From: UBA4744 sp035282865
GTDB lineage: Bacteria > Actinomycetota > Acidimicrobiia > Spongiisociales > UBA4744
Direction of reading: 5' to 3'
Assembly (NCBI GenBank): GCA_035282865.1
Contig: DATEVB010000208.1
Coordinates: 1 to 14,403, forward strand
Length of the DNA stretch: 14,403 nucleotides
Part shown: piece after piece, positions 1-7,053 of the stretch
How the letters are laid out: each line of letters starts with the position of its first letter
How positions within the stretch are numbered: the stretch's first letter is position 1
Notes under the pieces: model-generated
What the model saw: only the letters and a program-made list of their open reading frames with translations
Told to the model about the DNA's origin: nothing
Database searches by the model: none
Position numbers and translations under genes: made by a program

Positions 1-79
1 TAGCCACGATCGCTCCGCCGCCGGAGCAGGCTGCCGCCGACAGTGCCAGTACAAAGAGCAGGACAACGAATTTGCGCAC
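1..79 (-). CDS. Lipoprotein, N-terminal fragment (runs off left edge)
   Basis: The 26 visible codons encode a short basic start (MRK), a hydrophobic stretch and a lipobox ending LSAAAC, with the lipidated cysteine at about residue 18, followed by SGGGA. This is a classic type II signal peptide, so the mature protein should be anchored on the outer face of the cytoplasmic membrane. I chose the GTG at 79 because AAAGGTGA lies a few bases upstream; an in-frame GTG at 88 is the alternative but would sit inside that ribosome-binding site. The gene follows mfd on the same strand after about 157 bases. In other actinobacteria a SurA/PrsA-like foldase lipoprotein can follow mfd, which makes that a guess, but the visible part contains no functional domain. 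Confidence 0.6.
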   Translation of the reverse strand, partial: MRKFVVLLFVLALSAAACSGGGAIVA

Positions 80-144
80 GGGATTCACCTTTTGCAACGG
101 ATCTTGGAGACGGACGTCATGGTAGGCAGGCGGCCGGGCAAGCA

Positions 145-236
145 GGAAGTTGGAAGATTGGAGGTGGGGGGTGGGAAGTGGGAAGTGAGAGGTGGGAAGC
201 CCGGCCTTCAACTTCGAACTCCGAACTCCGAACTTC
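145..236. repeat. Degenerate heptanucleotide tandem repeat in two opposed halves
   Basis: The stretch between the mfd stop codon and the lipoprotein gene divides into 7-base units. Read on the plus strand, GGAAGTT and GGAAGAT come first, then after one extra base GGAGGTG, GGGGGTG, GGAAGTG, GGAAGTG, AGAGGTG and GGAAGCC (160-201). The phase continues through CGGCCTT and CAACTTC to GAACTCC, GAACTCC and GAACTTC (216-236). The right half resembles the reverse complement of the left, and AGGAAGTT (144-151) and AACTTCCT (231-238) are exact inverted ends, so the whole block could fold back on itself. The block resembles the short tandem repeats with 7-base units described in cyanobacteria, but any relation is an inference. 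The left half is purine-rich with several G runs. Confidence 0.75.
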
Positions 237-3200
237 CTAGGGCCACATCTCGACCAGGAAGGCGAGCAATTCCCCGACGATCGCGTCGTCCGCCGGGGCC
301 GGAAGAAAGATCACCCCTTCCCCGGCGCGCAAGATCGCCCGCGGAGCTATCCGGGACAGCCGAACCTCCTGGGAGGCCGCCAGGTCGACGGTGGCCAGAC
401 GAACCTCGTCGCGGAGTTTGACAACCTCGGTGACTCCCACCCGCAGGGCCTCGACACGCAGCCGGGCGACGTCGAGGAGGGCAGCCGCCGCCTCAGGCAG
501 GGGACCATAGCGATCGAGCCACTCGCGGCCGACGTCCGCTACCTGATCGTGGCTGTCCGCCAGTGCCAGCCGGCGGTAGGCCTCCAGCCGCGCCCCCTGA
601 TCGGCCACGTAGTCATCGGGCAGATGGGCATCCACCGGCAAATCGATCCTCACCTCGGTACGCTCGGCTCTCTGCACCGAGTTGCCTTCGAGCTCGCGCA
701 CCGCCTCGGCCACCAGCTCGGTATAGAGGTCGAAACCGACGGCTGCGACATGACCGGACTGCACTTCGCCGAGCACGCTGCCGGCTCCCCGAATCTCCAG
801 GTCCTTCAGCGCCAGCGAGAACCCGGACCCGAGGTCGGTTGCTTCCCCGATTGCCTCCAAGCGCCGGTAGGCATCCTCGCTCAACGACAGGCCGTCCGGG
901 TGAAAGAGGTAAGCGTAGGCGCGCTGGTTGGATCGTCCCACCCGGCCACGTAGCTGGTAGAGCTGGGCAAGGCCGAGCAAGTCGGACCGCTCCACGATGA
1001 GCGTGTTCACTTGGGGGAGATCGAGGCCCGATTCGATAATGGTCGTTGCGACCAGCACGTCGTATTCGTGGTTCCAGAAGTCGATCATCACCTGTTCCAG
1101 CCGGCCCTCACTCATCCGCCCGTGAGCGACGGCACACCGGGCATCGGGGACGAGCCGTCGCAGATGAGCAACCGCCCGTTCGATCGACTGAACCCGGTTG
1201 TGCACATAGAAGACCTGGCCCTCTCTCAACATCTCACGCCGGATGGCCGCTGAAACGGCCTGTTCGTCGTAAGGACCGACATAGGTGAGGATCGGGTGTC
1301 GATCTTCCGGAGCCGTGCGAATGTGCGATACGTCGCGAATACCGGTCAGCGCCATTTCCAGGGTGCGAGGGATGGGGGTGGCAGTCAACGTCAACACGTC
1401 CACTCCAATCCGGAACCGTTTGATCTTGTCTTTGGCGTTGACTCCGAAACGCTGCTCCTCGTCGATCACGAGCAGCCCGAGGTCTTTGAACCTGACGTCG
1501 TCGCTGATCAGCCGGTGCGTGCCGATCACGACGTCGACCTCGCCCGTGGCGATGTGATCGACAACCCTCCGCTGCTGCTTGGCGGTCAGGAACCGGCTCA
1601 GCATCTCAACCCGAACGGGATACGGTGCATAGCGTTCCGAGATGGTCTGGTAGTGCTGCTGAGCGAGCAAGGTCGTCGGGCAGAGGATTGCTACTTGTTT
1701 GCCCTCCATGACCGTCTTGAAGGCAGCCCGGATGGCCACCTCGGTCTTGCCGAAGCCGACATCCCCGAACACGAGTCGGTCCATCGGGCCTGGGTTCTCC
1801 ATGTCGGCCTTGACGTCCTCGATGGCGGACAGCTGATCAGGGGTCTCCTCGAAGGGAAAGGCCTCCTCGAGTTCACGCTGCCAGGGCGCGTCCGGTGCGT
1901 AGGCGTGCCCCCGCGCCGCCGCTCGTGCCCTGTGGAGGGACACCACCTGCTCGGCGACCGCCGCCACCGCCTTGCGAACCTTCGATCGGGTCGCCGACCA
2001 GTCGGCGCCGCCCATCCTCGATACCCGAGGGGCTTCGCCGCCCGTGTATTTGCGGACCGCAGCCAGCTGATCGGTAGGGACGTACAGTTTGTCTCCCGCG
2101 GCATAGCCGACCACCAGGTAGTCACGCTCGACCCGGGCGATCGTTCGGGTGGCGAGGCCTTCGAACCTTCCGATCCCGTGCCGGAAGTGCACCACGTAGT
2201 CGCCTTCGGTCAGATCCCGATACCCTGAGGTGTCCTGTGCGGCCCGGCGCGGCCCGGCGCGCCGATGCGCTCGCCTCCGCCCGGCCACCTCCTGTTCTCC
2301 CAGGACCGCAACGGCCTGATCGGGAAGCACGAACCCCCGATGAATTCCGACGGGAAGAATCGCCGACCCGGAACGATCGAGCCGGTCGATTCTGGTCAGA
2401 GACAACCCCGCCTCGGTGAGCACCCGGGCCACCCGGTCGGCAGCCCCCGCCCCATCCATAGCCACGACTACGTCCATCTTCTGGTCGAGAAGGCGCCGCA
2501 GACCGGCGGCAACCGAATCGGGATCACCGGGAGTTGCGTCGAACCCACGGAGCTGGAGCGAGCGGTCCCGTGGTCCCGCGGCGGCCGGCGGAGCTTCGAG
2601 CATGGGACGCTCTTCGAGCGCCTCCTCGAGATCGAGATAGAGGGCGGGGTGATCGCCGGCTTCGGGGGCCCCATGACCCCAGGTAGGAGCGAGCGCAGCT
2701 GCCAGCTCTCCCTCTTCCTTGAGCAGGTCGTGGCTCCTGTCGCATACCCTCACCCGATCGAAGACGACCAATGAACCTCCCGGAGCCAGCCCCGAAAGAG
2801 CGGTGACGGGTGGTGCCAGCCAGGGAAGCCACGACTCCATTCCCGAAAAGAGAACGCCTTCCGACAGCCGATCCCAGGTCGAGGAAGCCCAGGCCTCCTT
2901 CTCCAACAGCACCCGGGCGTCAGCCGAAACCGCCTGATCCGGGCGAAACTCACGGGCCGGATAGGCGACGAATCCTTCCGCCTTCTCGACGGATCGCTGG
3001 CTGGACACACTGAACACCCGGGCGGCCTCGAGGTGATCACCCCAGAAGTCGAGCCGCACCGGTTCGTCCGCCTGGGCAGGGAAGAGGTCGATGATCCCGC
3101 CTCGAACCGAGAACTCTCCCCTCGTCTCCACCCGGTCGGTACGGTGGTACCCGGCCTGTGCCAGCCACTCGATGAGCCGTTCGAAACCCACCTCCTCATC

Positions 3201-3626
3201 AACCCGGCCGGATAACGGGTCGGGGCTGGAGGGGCTGATCCGCTGCGAAACCGACCGAGCCGACGCAACCACGACCGATCCCGGCCGACCGGAAGCCAGC
3301 AGGTGACGGGCCTCGGCTCTTCGGGCCATCGTCCCCGCATTGGGCGAAACGTGTTCGAATGGGAGAGTCTCCCAGGCCGGCATGAGGACAACTGCGCGGT
3401 GGAACAGGGCGAGGTCCTCCGCCAGCTCTTCGGCATCTCGCTCGCCGGGCACGATCGCCAGCAGTGGACCCCTGGCATGGGCCGCCATGCCCGCCAGGAA
3501 GAAGGCGCGGGCGGACGGCGGCACGACCAGACGACCCGACAGGTTCGGGAGATGGTGCGGCCGCCACCGATCCACCAGAGGTGCGAGTGGTGCGGGCATC
3601 CTCTGGTGAGCGTAGCCGCGCTCCAC
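237..3626 (-). CDS. mfd: Transcription-repair coupling factor Mfd
   Basis: Mfd is a DNA translocase that pushes stalled RNA polymerase off damaged template and recruits UvrA. The 1129-residue length matches the family (about 1150). In order: a UvrB-like N-terminal module with the FSVRGGIIDLFP region; a CarD-like RNA polymerase interaction domain from about residue 474 (EGDYVVHFRHGIGRFEG); Walker A GDVGFGKTE near 621-629; DEEQ box at 722-725; TATPIPRTL; the helicase C half with motif VI QLRGRVGR at about 891-898; a RecG-like translocation motif around 945-968; and a C-terminal TRCF domain at about 990-1090. All helicase motifs look intact. The start is either GTG at 3626, with GGAGG two bases upstream, or ATG at 3599, whose AGAGG directly abuts the codon; the family does not settle it. 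A lipoprotein gene follows on the same strand. Confidence 0.97.
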   Translation of the reverse strand: MERGYAHQRMPAPLAPLVDRWRPHHLPNLSGRLVVPPSARAFFLAGMAAHARGPLLAIVPGERDAEELAEDLALFHRAVVLMPAWETLPFEHVSPNAGTMARRAEARHLLASGRPGSVVVASARSVSQRISPSSPDPLSGRVDEEVGFERLIEWLAQAGYHRTDRVETRGEFSVRGGIIDLFPAQADEPVRLDFWGDHLEAARVFSVSSQRSVEKAEGFVAYPAREFRPDQAVSADARVLLEKEAWASSTWDRLSEGVLFSGMESWLPWLAPPVTALSGLAPGGSLVVFDRVRVCDRSHDLLKEEGELAAALAPTWGHGAPEAGDHPALYLDLEEALEERPMLEAPPAAAGPRDRSLQLRGFDATPGDPDSVAAGLRRLLDQKMDVVVAMDGAGAADRVARVLTEAGLSLTRIDRLDRSGSAILPVGIHRGFVLPDQAVAVLGEQEVAGRRRAHRRAGPRRAAQDTSGYRDLTEGDYVVHFRHGIGRFEGLATRTIARVERDYLVVGYAAGDKLYVPTDQLAAVRKYTGGEAPRVSRMGGADWSATRSKVRKAVAAVAEQVVSLHRARAAARGHAYAPDAPWQRELEEAFPFEETPDQLSAIEDVKADMENPGPMDRLVFGDVGFGKTEVAIRAAFKTVMEGKQVAILCPTTLLAQQHYQTISERYAPYPVRVEMLSRFLTAKQQRRVVDHIATGEVDVVIGTHRLISDDVRFKDLGLLVIDEEQRFGVNAKDKIKRFRIGVDVLTLTATPIPRTLEMALTGIRDVSHIRTAPEDRHPILTYVGPYDEQAVSAAIRREMLREGQVFYVHNRVQSIERAVAHLRRLVPDARCAVAHGRMSEGRLEQVMIDFWNHEYDVLVATTIIESGLDLPQVNTLIVERSDLLGLAQLYQLRGRVGRSNQRAYAYLFHPDGLSLSEDAYRRLEAIGEATDLGSGFSLALKDLEIRGAGSVLGEVQSGHVAAVGFDLYTELVAEAVRELEGNSVQRAERTEVRIDLPVDAHLPDDYVADQGARLEAYRRLALADSHDQVADVGREWLDRYGPLPEAAAALLDVARLRVEALRVGVTEVVKLRDEVRLATVDLAASQEVRLSRIAPRAILRAGEGVIFLPAPADDAIVGELLAFLVEMWP
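2241..2260. repeat. Perfect 10-bp tandem duplication inside mfd
   Basis: The unit GGCCCGGCGC occurs twice without a gap. It encodes part of an arginine-rich linker around residues 456-462, just before the RNA polymerase interaction domain. The unit is not a multiple of three, so loss or gain of one copy would shift the mfd frame. Two copies only, in GC-rich coding sequence, so it may be chance. Confidence 0.7.
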
Positions 3627-3745
3627 GACCTCCGAGGACGAGCAGGTGCAAGGGACATTTTGGTGGCAAGACGTACCGATTTCCGCGAAAATCAGCCCTT
3701 GGTGCGGTAATTTCGTTAACGACAGCGACCACCTTTGGCCCCAAA

Positions 3746-3789
3746 CTGAACCGGCTATCTCATCGCAATGCCCCCCAGCGACGGTTCAG
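3746..3789. repeat. Spaced inverted repeat CTGAACCG / CGGTTCAG
   Basis: Perfect 8-base arms lie at 3746-3753 and 3782-3789, separated by 28 bases. The site is about 120-160 bases upstream of the mfd start. It could be a two-site operator or the base of a large stem; no known regulator motif is recognised. Confidence 0.45.
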
Positions 3790-3831
3790 CCTCCCAGCCG
3801 GGTGGTCGTTGTCATGATGGAAAGCGCTCAC

Positions 3832-3861
3832 GACGGAGTACTCAGTACCGCGTACTCCGTC
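3832..3861 (-). terminator. Hairpin, candidate terminator of the pgsA-SDR transcript
   Basis: GACGGAGTAC (3832-3841) and GTACTCCGTC (3852-3861) form a perfect 10-bp stem with a 10-base loop, about 70 bases beyond the SDR stop codon. No T-rich tract follows on the minus strand (it continues GTGAGCGCTTTCC), so it is not a textbook intrinsic terminator. The loop contains another AGTAC (3844-3848) that can pair with GTACT at 3852-3856, giving a competing 5-bp inner hairpin. Confidence 0.5.
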
Positions 3862-3931
3862 CCGTATCGCCAATGGCATCGAGTGGGGTATGACGGGCGA
3901 AAATACGCACCATGCGGCCAGGAGCAAGCTG

Positions 3932-4921
3932 TTACAGGTTCGGCAGCTTTCGATCCACCAATCCCTGCAGGACGAACCACTCGATGGTCCGCCGGATGGT
4001 GTGCCGGACCGAGGTGTACTCGAGCCCCAGGTCGCGCACCGCCCGCGATCCGTCGTAAGAGTGACCGAACGACATCACGCGGATCATCTCCCGACAAAAC
4101 CGGGGACGGCGCCCCCTCACCCGGGCTCCCAACTCGATAACGGCGGCACCGCCCATGACCAGAGTGCGAGGAAGTTTGGGGAGGTGAAGCCGGAGCCCGG
4201 TCACGTCGGTGAGGAGCTGAACGGCGTCATCCGTCGACAGGGTGGACCCGCTCAGCACATACCGCTCCCCGGGGAGGCCGTTTGCCTCCGCCAGGAGATG
4301 GCCCCGGGCGCAGTCGTCGATGTCGACGATGCTGAAGCGGGAATCGACTACTGCCGGGATCTTGCCGTTGATGAGGTCGAGGAACAACTTGCCGGTCCCC
4401 GAGGCCCGGCCCGGACCCTGCACGGACGACGGGTTGACCACCACCACCTCGACGTTGGTCTGCTCGAACAGCAGCACCTGTTCGGCTTCGTACTTGGAAC
4501 GCTCGTAGTTGGAAAGGAACCGGCCGCGGTGAGACGACCACTCATTCCCGACCGACCCACGTTCCTCCCCCAGGGTGGTGGCCGATGAAGTGAACACCAT
4601 TCTTCGAACACCGGTCGCCGAGGCCGCTCGCAGCGTGTTGCGGGAGCCATCCACGTTGACCCGGAACAGCATCGACGGGTCGGCCGGGCACATCTCGTTG
4701 TACCCGGCAACGTGATACACCACATCGCACCCTTCCATGGCTGCCGCCACCGAGCCGACATCGAGGATGTCACCGCCAACCGGCTCGGCCCCGAGTTCGG
4801 CCACCGTTTCCGCGGCGGCGTCCGAGCGAACCAGCGCCCGCACCTCCCGGCCTTCCGAAACGAGGCGGCTCAGCACCGCCCGTCCGACGACGCCGGAACC
4901 ACCGGTGACCAGGGTGCTCAC
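3932..4921 (-). CDS. Extended short-chain dehydrogenase/reductase (NAD-dependent epimerase/dehydratase family)
   Basis: This 329-residue Rossmann protein starts MSTLVTGGSGVVG, with the extended-SDR glycine motif TGGSGVVG at residues 6-13. Ser112/Ser113 (TSS) and the YxxxK pair Tyr139-Lys143 complete the catalytic set. NVDGSRN at 89-95 is also typical. The sequence resembles dihydroflavonol-reductase, 3-beta-hydroxysteroid-dehydrogenase and HpnA-like members, so it probably oxidises or reduces a sugar, terpenoid or similar alcohol with NAD(P). The substrate cannot be told. The GTG start overlaps the stop codon of the upstream phosphatidyltransferase gene (GTGA), implying translational coupling. 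The open frame extends further upstream to 5542, but that part is only a shadow of the upstream gene in another frame. It shows no membrane segment. Confidence 0.88.
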   Translation of the reverse strand: MSTLVTGGSGVVGRAVLSRLVSEGREVRALVRSDAAAETVAELGAEPVGGDILDVGSVAAAMEGCDVVYHVAGYNEMCPADPSMLFRVNVDGSRNTLRAASATGVRRMVFTSSATTLGEERGSVGNEWSSHRGRFLSNYERSKYEAEQVLLFEQTNVEVVVVNPSSVQGPGRASGTGKLFLDLINGKIPAVVDSRFSIVDIDDCARGHLLAEANGLPGERYVLSGSTLSTDDAVQLLTDVTGLRLHLPKLPRTLVMGGAAVIELGARVRGRRPRFCREMIRVMSFGHSYDGSRAVRDLGLEYTSVRHTIRRTIEWFVLQGLVDRKLPNL

Positions 4922-5472
4922 GACCGATCCGCAGCCCGAACGACCGACCAGAACCTCGAAACGTACTGCCAACCGGATGCGATAGTGACGGCGGCCGCCA
5001 ACCACATCATCCACTCGTCGAGGTAGAGGGGTCCCAACGGCTCGGCCGTTCGTATCATCGCCAGCCCGATGGCGATGAACTGGGCATTGGCCTTGAGTTT
5101 GCCCCAGATGGACGGTTTCACGACCTGACCCTCGAGCGCCGCCATGCCACGCAGCGCCATGACCATGAATTCCCGGATGATGATGATGAGTGCCACCCAC
5201 ACCGAGGCTCGCTCCACAGCAATCAACGCCAGCAGCGAGCCTGTGACCAGCAGTTTGTCGGCTGTGGAGTCCAGGAATGCTCCGAGGACGGTGCCGATGT
5301 TCCAGCGCCGGGCAAAGAACCCGTCGAGAAAATCGGTGACGGCGGCGATGACGAAGAGCGCCACCGCGTAGGTGTAGTTGTGCTCGACGGCTCCCTCGGC
5401 CAGAACCAGCGCCATGATCGCCGGAGTCATCAGGATCCTGGCAACCGCCAGCAGGTTGGGCAGGGAAGTCAA
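4918..5472 (-). CDS. pgsA: CDP-alcohol phosphatidyltransferase, probably CDP-diacylglycerol-glycerol-3-phosphate 3-phosphatidyltransferase
   Basis: This 184-residue integral membrane enzyme carries the complete CDP-alcohol phosphotransferase signature: Asp47, Asp50-Gly51, Ala54-Arg55, Gly64, Asp68 and Asp72 with the expected spacing. The family moves a phosphatidyl group from CDP-diacylglycerol to an alcohol in the membrane. Size and the SLPNLLAVARILMTP opening best fit PgsA, the first committed step to phosphatidylglycerol, but another alcohol acceptor cannot be excluded. Several hydrophobic segments are visible, around 7-24, 33-46, 73-86, 91-107 and 130-143, and again near 155-170. The start is TTG at 5472, supported by GAGGAG four bases upstream and by the family-typical N-terminus directly after it. 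The last bases overlap the SDR start, so the two are probably one transcript. Confidence 0.88.
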   Translation of the reverse strand: MTSLPNLLAVARILMTPAIMALVLAEGAVEHNYTYAVALFVIAAVTDFLDGFFARRWNIGTVLGAFLDSTADKLLVTGSLLALIAVERASVWVALIIIIREFMVMALRGMAALEGQVVKPSIWGKLKANAQFIAIGLAMIRTAEPLGPLYLDEWMMWLAAAVTIASGWQYVSRFWSVVRAADRS

Positions 5473-5499
5473 CGGTCTCCTCGAGGTCGGCGCGCGGCG

Positions 5500-5505
5500 A
5501 TGATA
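5500..5505 (-). promoter_or_regulatory. Candidate -10 element for pgsA-SDR
   Basis: On the minus strand this reads TATCAT, five of six matches to TATAAT, about 28 bases before the TTG start. That would leave a leader of roughly 20 bases including the GAGGAG site. No good -35 hexamer is visible at the expected distance. Confidence 0.35.
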
Positions 5506-5611
5506 CCGGCAGGCAGCGACCGGCGACCAGCGATGGGCTCATACCGCAACGTTGACGATTGCCGGGGGCCGGGAGCGCACCGGGCGGGAAGCTGGACGCC
5601 TGCCAAGCGAG

Positions 5612-6988
5612 TTAGATCGGCTCGAAGGTGGCGGTGAAGTGGCGAAGCCATGGTGCCTGCTCAACGATGCGATAGCCGCGCAGGCTCTCAGCCCGTTCGG
5701 CAACGGCGATCACCACTTCGCCGACGTAGTCGATGTGCGACTGGGTGTAGGTGCGGCGAGGAACCGCCAGGCGGACCAGTTCCATCGCCGCCGGCAACTC
5801 GGTGCCGTCAGGTTGCGGCTTGCCGAACATCACCGAGCCGATCTCGACGCCTCGCACCCCACCTTCCCGGTAGAGCTCTACGGCCAATGCCTGCGCCGGG
5901 TACTCGTGCGGCGGAATGTGCGTAAGGAAACTCTTGGCGTCGAGATAGACGGCGTGCCCGCCCGGTGGCCTCACAATGGGCACTCCGGCATTGCTCACCT
6001 TGTCCGCCAGGTACCCGGTCGATCGGATCCGGTATTGGAGGTATTCCTCCTGCAGCACCTCGACCAGACCTTGGGCAATCGCCTCCAGGTCGTAGCCTGC
6101 CAGACCGCCGTAGGTCGGAAAACCCTCGGTCAAGATCAGCAGGTTCCGGCATTGCCGGGCGATCGCCTCGTCGTTCATGGCCAAGAACCCGCCGATGTTC
6201 GATAATCCGTCCTTCTTGGCGGACATGGTGCAACCGTCCACCAACGAGAACATCTCCCGGGCAATCTCCTTCGGTGTACGGTCGGCGTATCCGTCCTCAC
6301 GCTGCTTGATGAACCAGGCGTTCTCAGCGAACCGGCAGGCGTCGAGAAAGAACGGGACCTGGTATCGATCGCAGACCTCCCGCACGGCACGGAGGTTGGC
6401 CATCGATACGGGCTGGCCGCCACCGGAGTTATTGGTGACGGTGACCATGACCAACGGCACCCGGTCGCGCCCGACCTCCTCGATGGTCCGCACCAGGGCT
6501 TCGACATCCATGTTCCCTTTGAAGGGGAACTCAGAGGCGAAATCACGGCCCTCGGGCACTACCAGATCGCGGGCTTCTGCACCCCGATACTCGACGTTGG
6601 CTCGGGTCGTATCGAAATGGGTGTTATTGGGGACCACGTCGCCCTCATCGACCACGGTGGTGAACAGGATCTTCTCGGCCGCCCGACCTTGATGGGTGGG
6701 GATGATCTCCTGAAAGCGGGTGAGGTCTTCGATGACATCACGAAAGCGGTAGAAGGACCGGCTGCCGGCGTACGATTCGTCCCCAACCATCATTCCGGCC
6801 CACTGCTGAGCGGACATCGCGCCCGTGCCGGAATCGGTGAGTAGATCGATGATCACCTCGTCGCCATGCAATCCGAACAGGTTGTACCCGGCTCGTTGCA
6901 AAGCTCCCTCTCGTTGGCGCCGATCCGGAAAATCGATGGCCTGCACACTGTGGATTCGGAACGGTTCGATGATCGTTCGGTACGGCAT
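5612..6988 (-). CDS. tnaA: Tryptophanase (tryptophan indole-lyase)
   Basis: This 458-residue PLP enzyme of the beta-eliminating lyase family splits tryptophan into indole, pyruvate and ammonia. Family blocks are all present: LLTDSGTGAMS, GDESYAGSRSFY, IPTHQGR, the aspartate-arginine block LDACRFAENA, and MSAKKDG with Lys259 as the expected PLP lysine. It must be separated from tyrosine phenol-lyase. At three positions that differ between the two enzymes it has the tryptophanase residue: Asp126 (HFDTT), Ile383 (VEIGS, arginine in tyrosine phenol-lyase) and His450 (LRHFTA, phenylalanine in tyrosine phenol-lyase). Some other stretches, such as MSAQQWAGMM, look more like tyrosine phenol-lyase. 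The ATG start has AGAGGG five bases upstream. No tryptophan permease gene and no tnaC-type leader accompany it; it lies 65 bases after the RNase H gene. Confidence 0.9.
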   Translation of the reverse strand: MPYRTIIEPFRIHSVQAIDFPDRRQREGALQRAGYNLFGLHGDEVIIDLLTDSGTGAMSAQQWAGMMVGDESYAGSRSFYRFRDVIEDLTRFQEIIPTHQGRAAEKILFTTVVDEGDVVPNNTHFDTTRANVEYRGAEARDLVVPEGRDFASEFPFKGNMDVEALVRTIEEVGRDRVPLVMVTVTNNSGGGQPVSMANLRAVREVCDRYQVPFFLDACRFAENAWFIKQREDGYADRTPKEIAREMFSLVDGCTMSAKKDGLSNIGGFLAMNDEAIARQCRNLLILTEGFPTYGGLAGYDLEAIAQGLVEVLQEEYLQYRIRSTGYLADKVSNAGVPIVRPPGGHAVYLDAKSFLTHIPPHEYPAQALAVELYREGGVRGVEIGSVMFGKPQPDGTELPAAMELVRLAVPRRTYTQSHIDYVGEVVIAVAERAESLRGYRIVEQAPWLRHFTATFEPI

Positions 6989-6995
6989 AGGTTCC

Positions 6996-7032
6996 CTCTC
7001 GACGATGTCGGCTCAGTCTGACACGACGAGAG
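6996..7032 (-). promoter_or_regulatory. Leader hairpin overlapping the tnaA ribosome-binding site
   Basis: The left arm (6996-7009) and right arm (7020-7032) form an imperfect stem of 12 pairs with one mismatch and one bulged base around a 10-base loop. On the minus strand the 3' arm contains CGAGAG, which shares four bases with the tnaA Shine-Dalgarno AGAGGG (6994-6999). Folding would partly hide the site, so translational control is plausible but unproven. No T tract follows, so it is a poor terminator for the RNase H gene. Confidence 0.45.
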
Positions 7033-7053
7033 CTACGGCGCCCATCCGACTGC

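Larger units (their letters stand above)
3627..3931. other. 305-bp intergenic region upstream of mfd
   Basis: No open frame here shows coding features. Genes on both sides are on the minus strand, so the region should contain the mfd promoter and the end of the pgsA-SDR transcript. It contains a 10-bp palindrome TCGTTAACGA (3713-3722), a spaced inverted repeat (3746-3789) and a strong hairpin (3832-3861). It is visibly less GC-rich near 3655-3725 than the flanking genes. No convincing -35/-10 pair for mfd could be picked out by eye. Confidence 0.6.

Noticed and set aside
160..201. G-quadruplex in the G-rich half of the heptad repeat
   Set aside because: Only three G3 runs have short loops; the fourth needs an 11-base loop, so the standard four-run pattern is not met.
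192..953. 253-codon open frame on the plus strand
   Set aside because: It runs antisense to the conserved C-terminal part of mfd, has no family features, and its start lies in the heptad repeat block. It is a GC-driven shadow.
1296..2228. 310-codon open frame on the plus strand
   Set aside because: Entirely antisense to the helicase motifs of mfd; no recognisable domain.
4922..5542. Apparent 536-residue fusion of an upstream segment with the SDR
   Set aside because: The upstream part is the pgsA gene read in the wrong frame; the Rossmann start at 4921 and the GTGA overlap explain the region.
5612..6988. Tyrosine phenol-lyase as the call
   Set aside because: The arginine and threonine that bind the phenol hydroxyl are replaced by Ile383 and Asp126, and His450 matches tryptophanase.
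7013..7045. Ten-codon frame upstream of tnaA as a TnaC-like leader (MGAVALVVSD)
   Set aside because: It has no tryptophan codon and no clear ribosome-binding site, and it overlaps the leader hairpin by chance.
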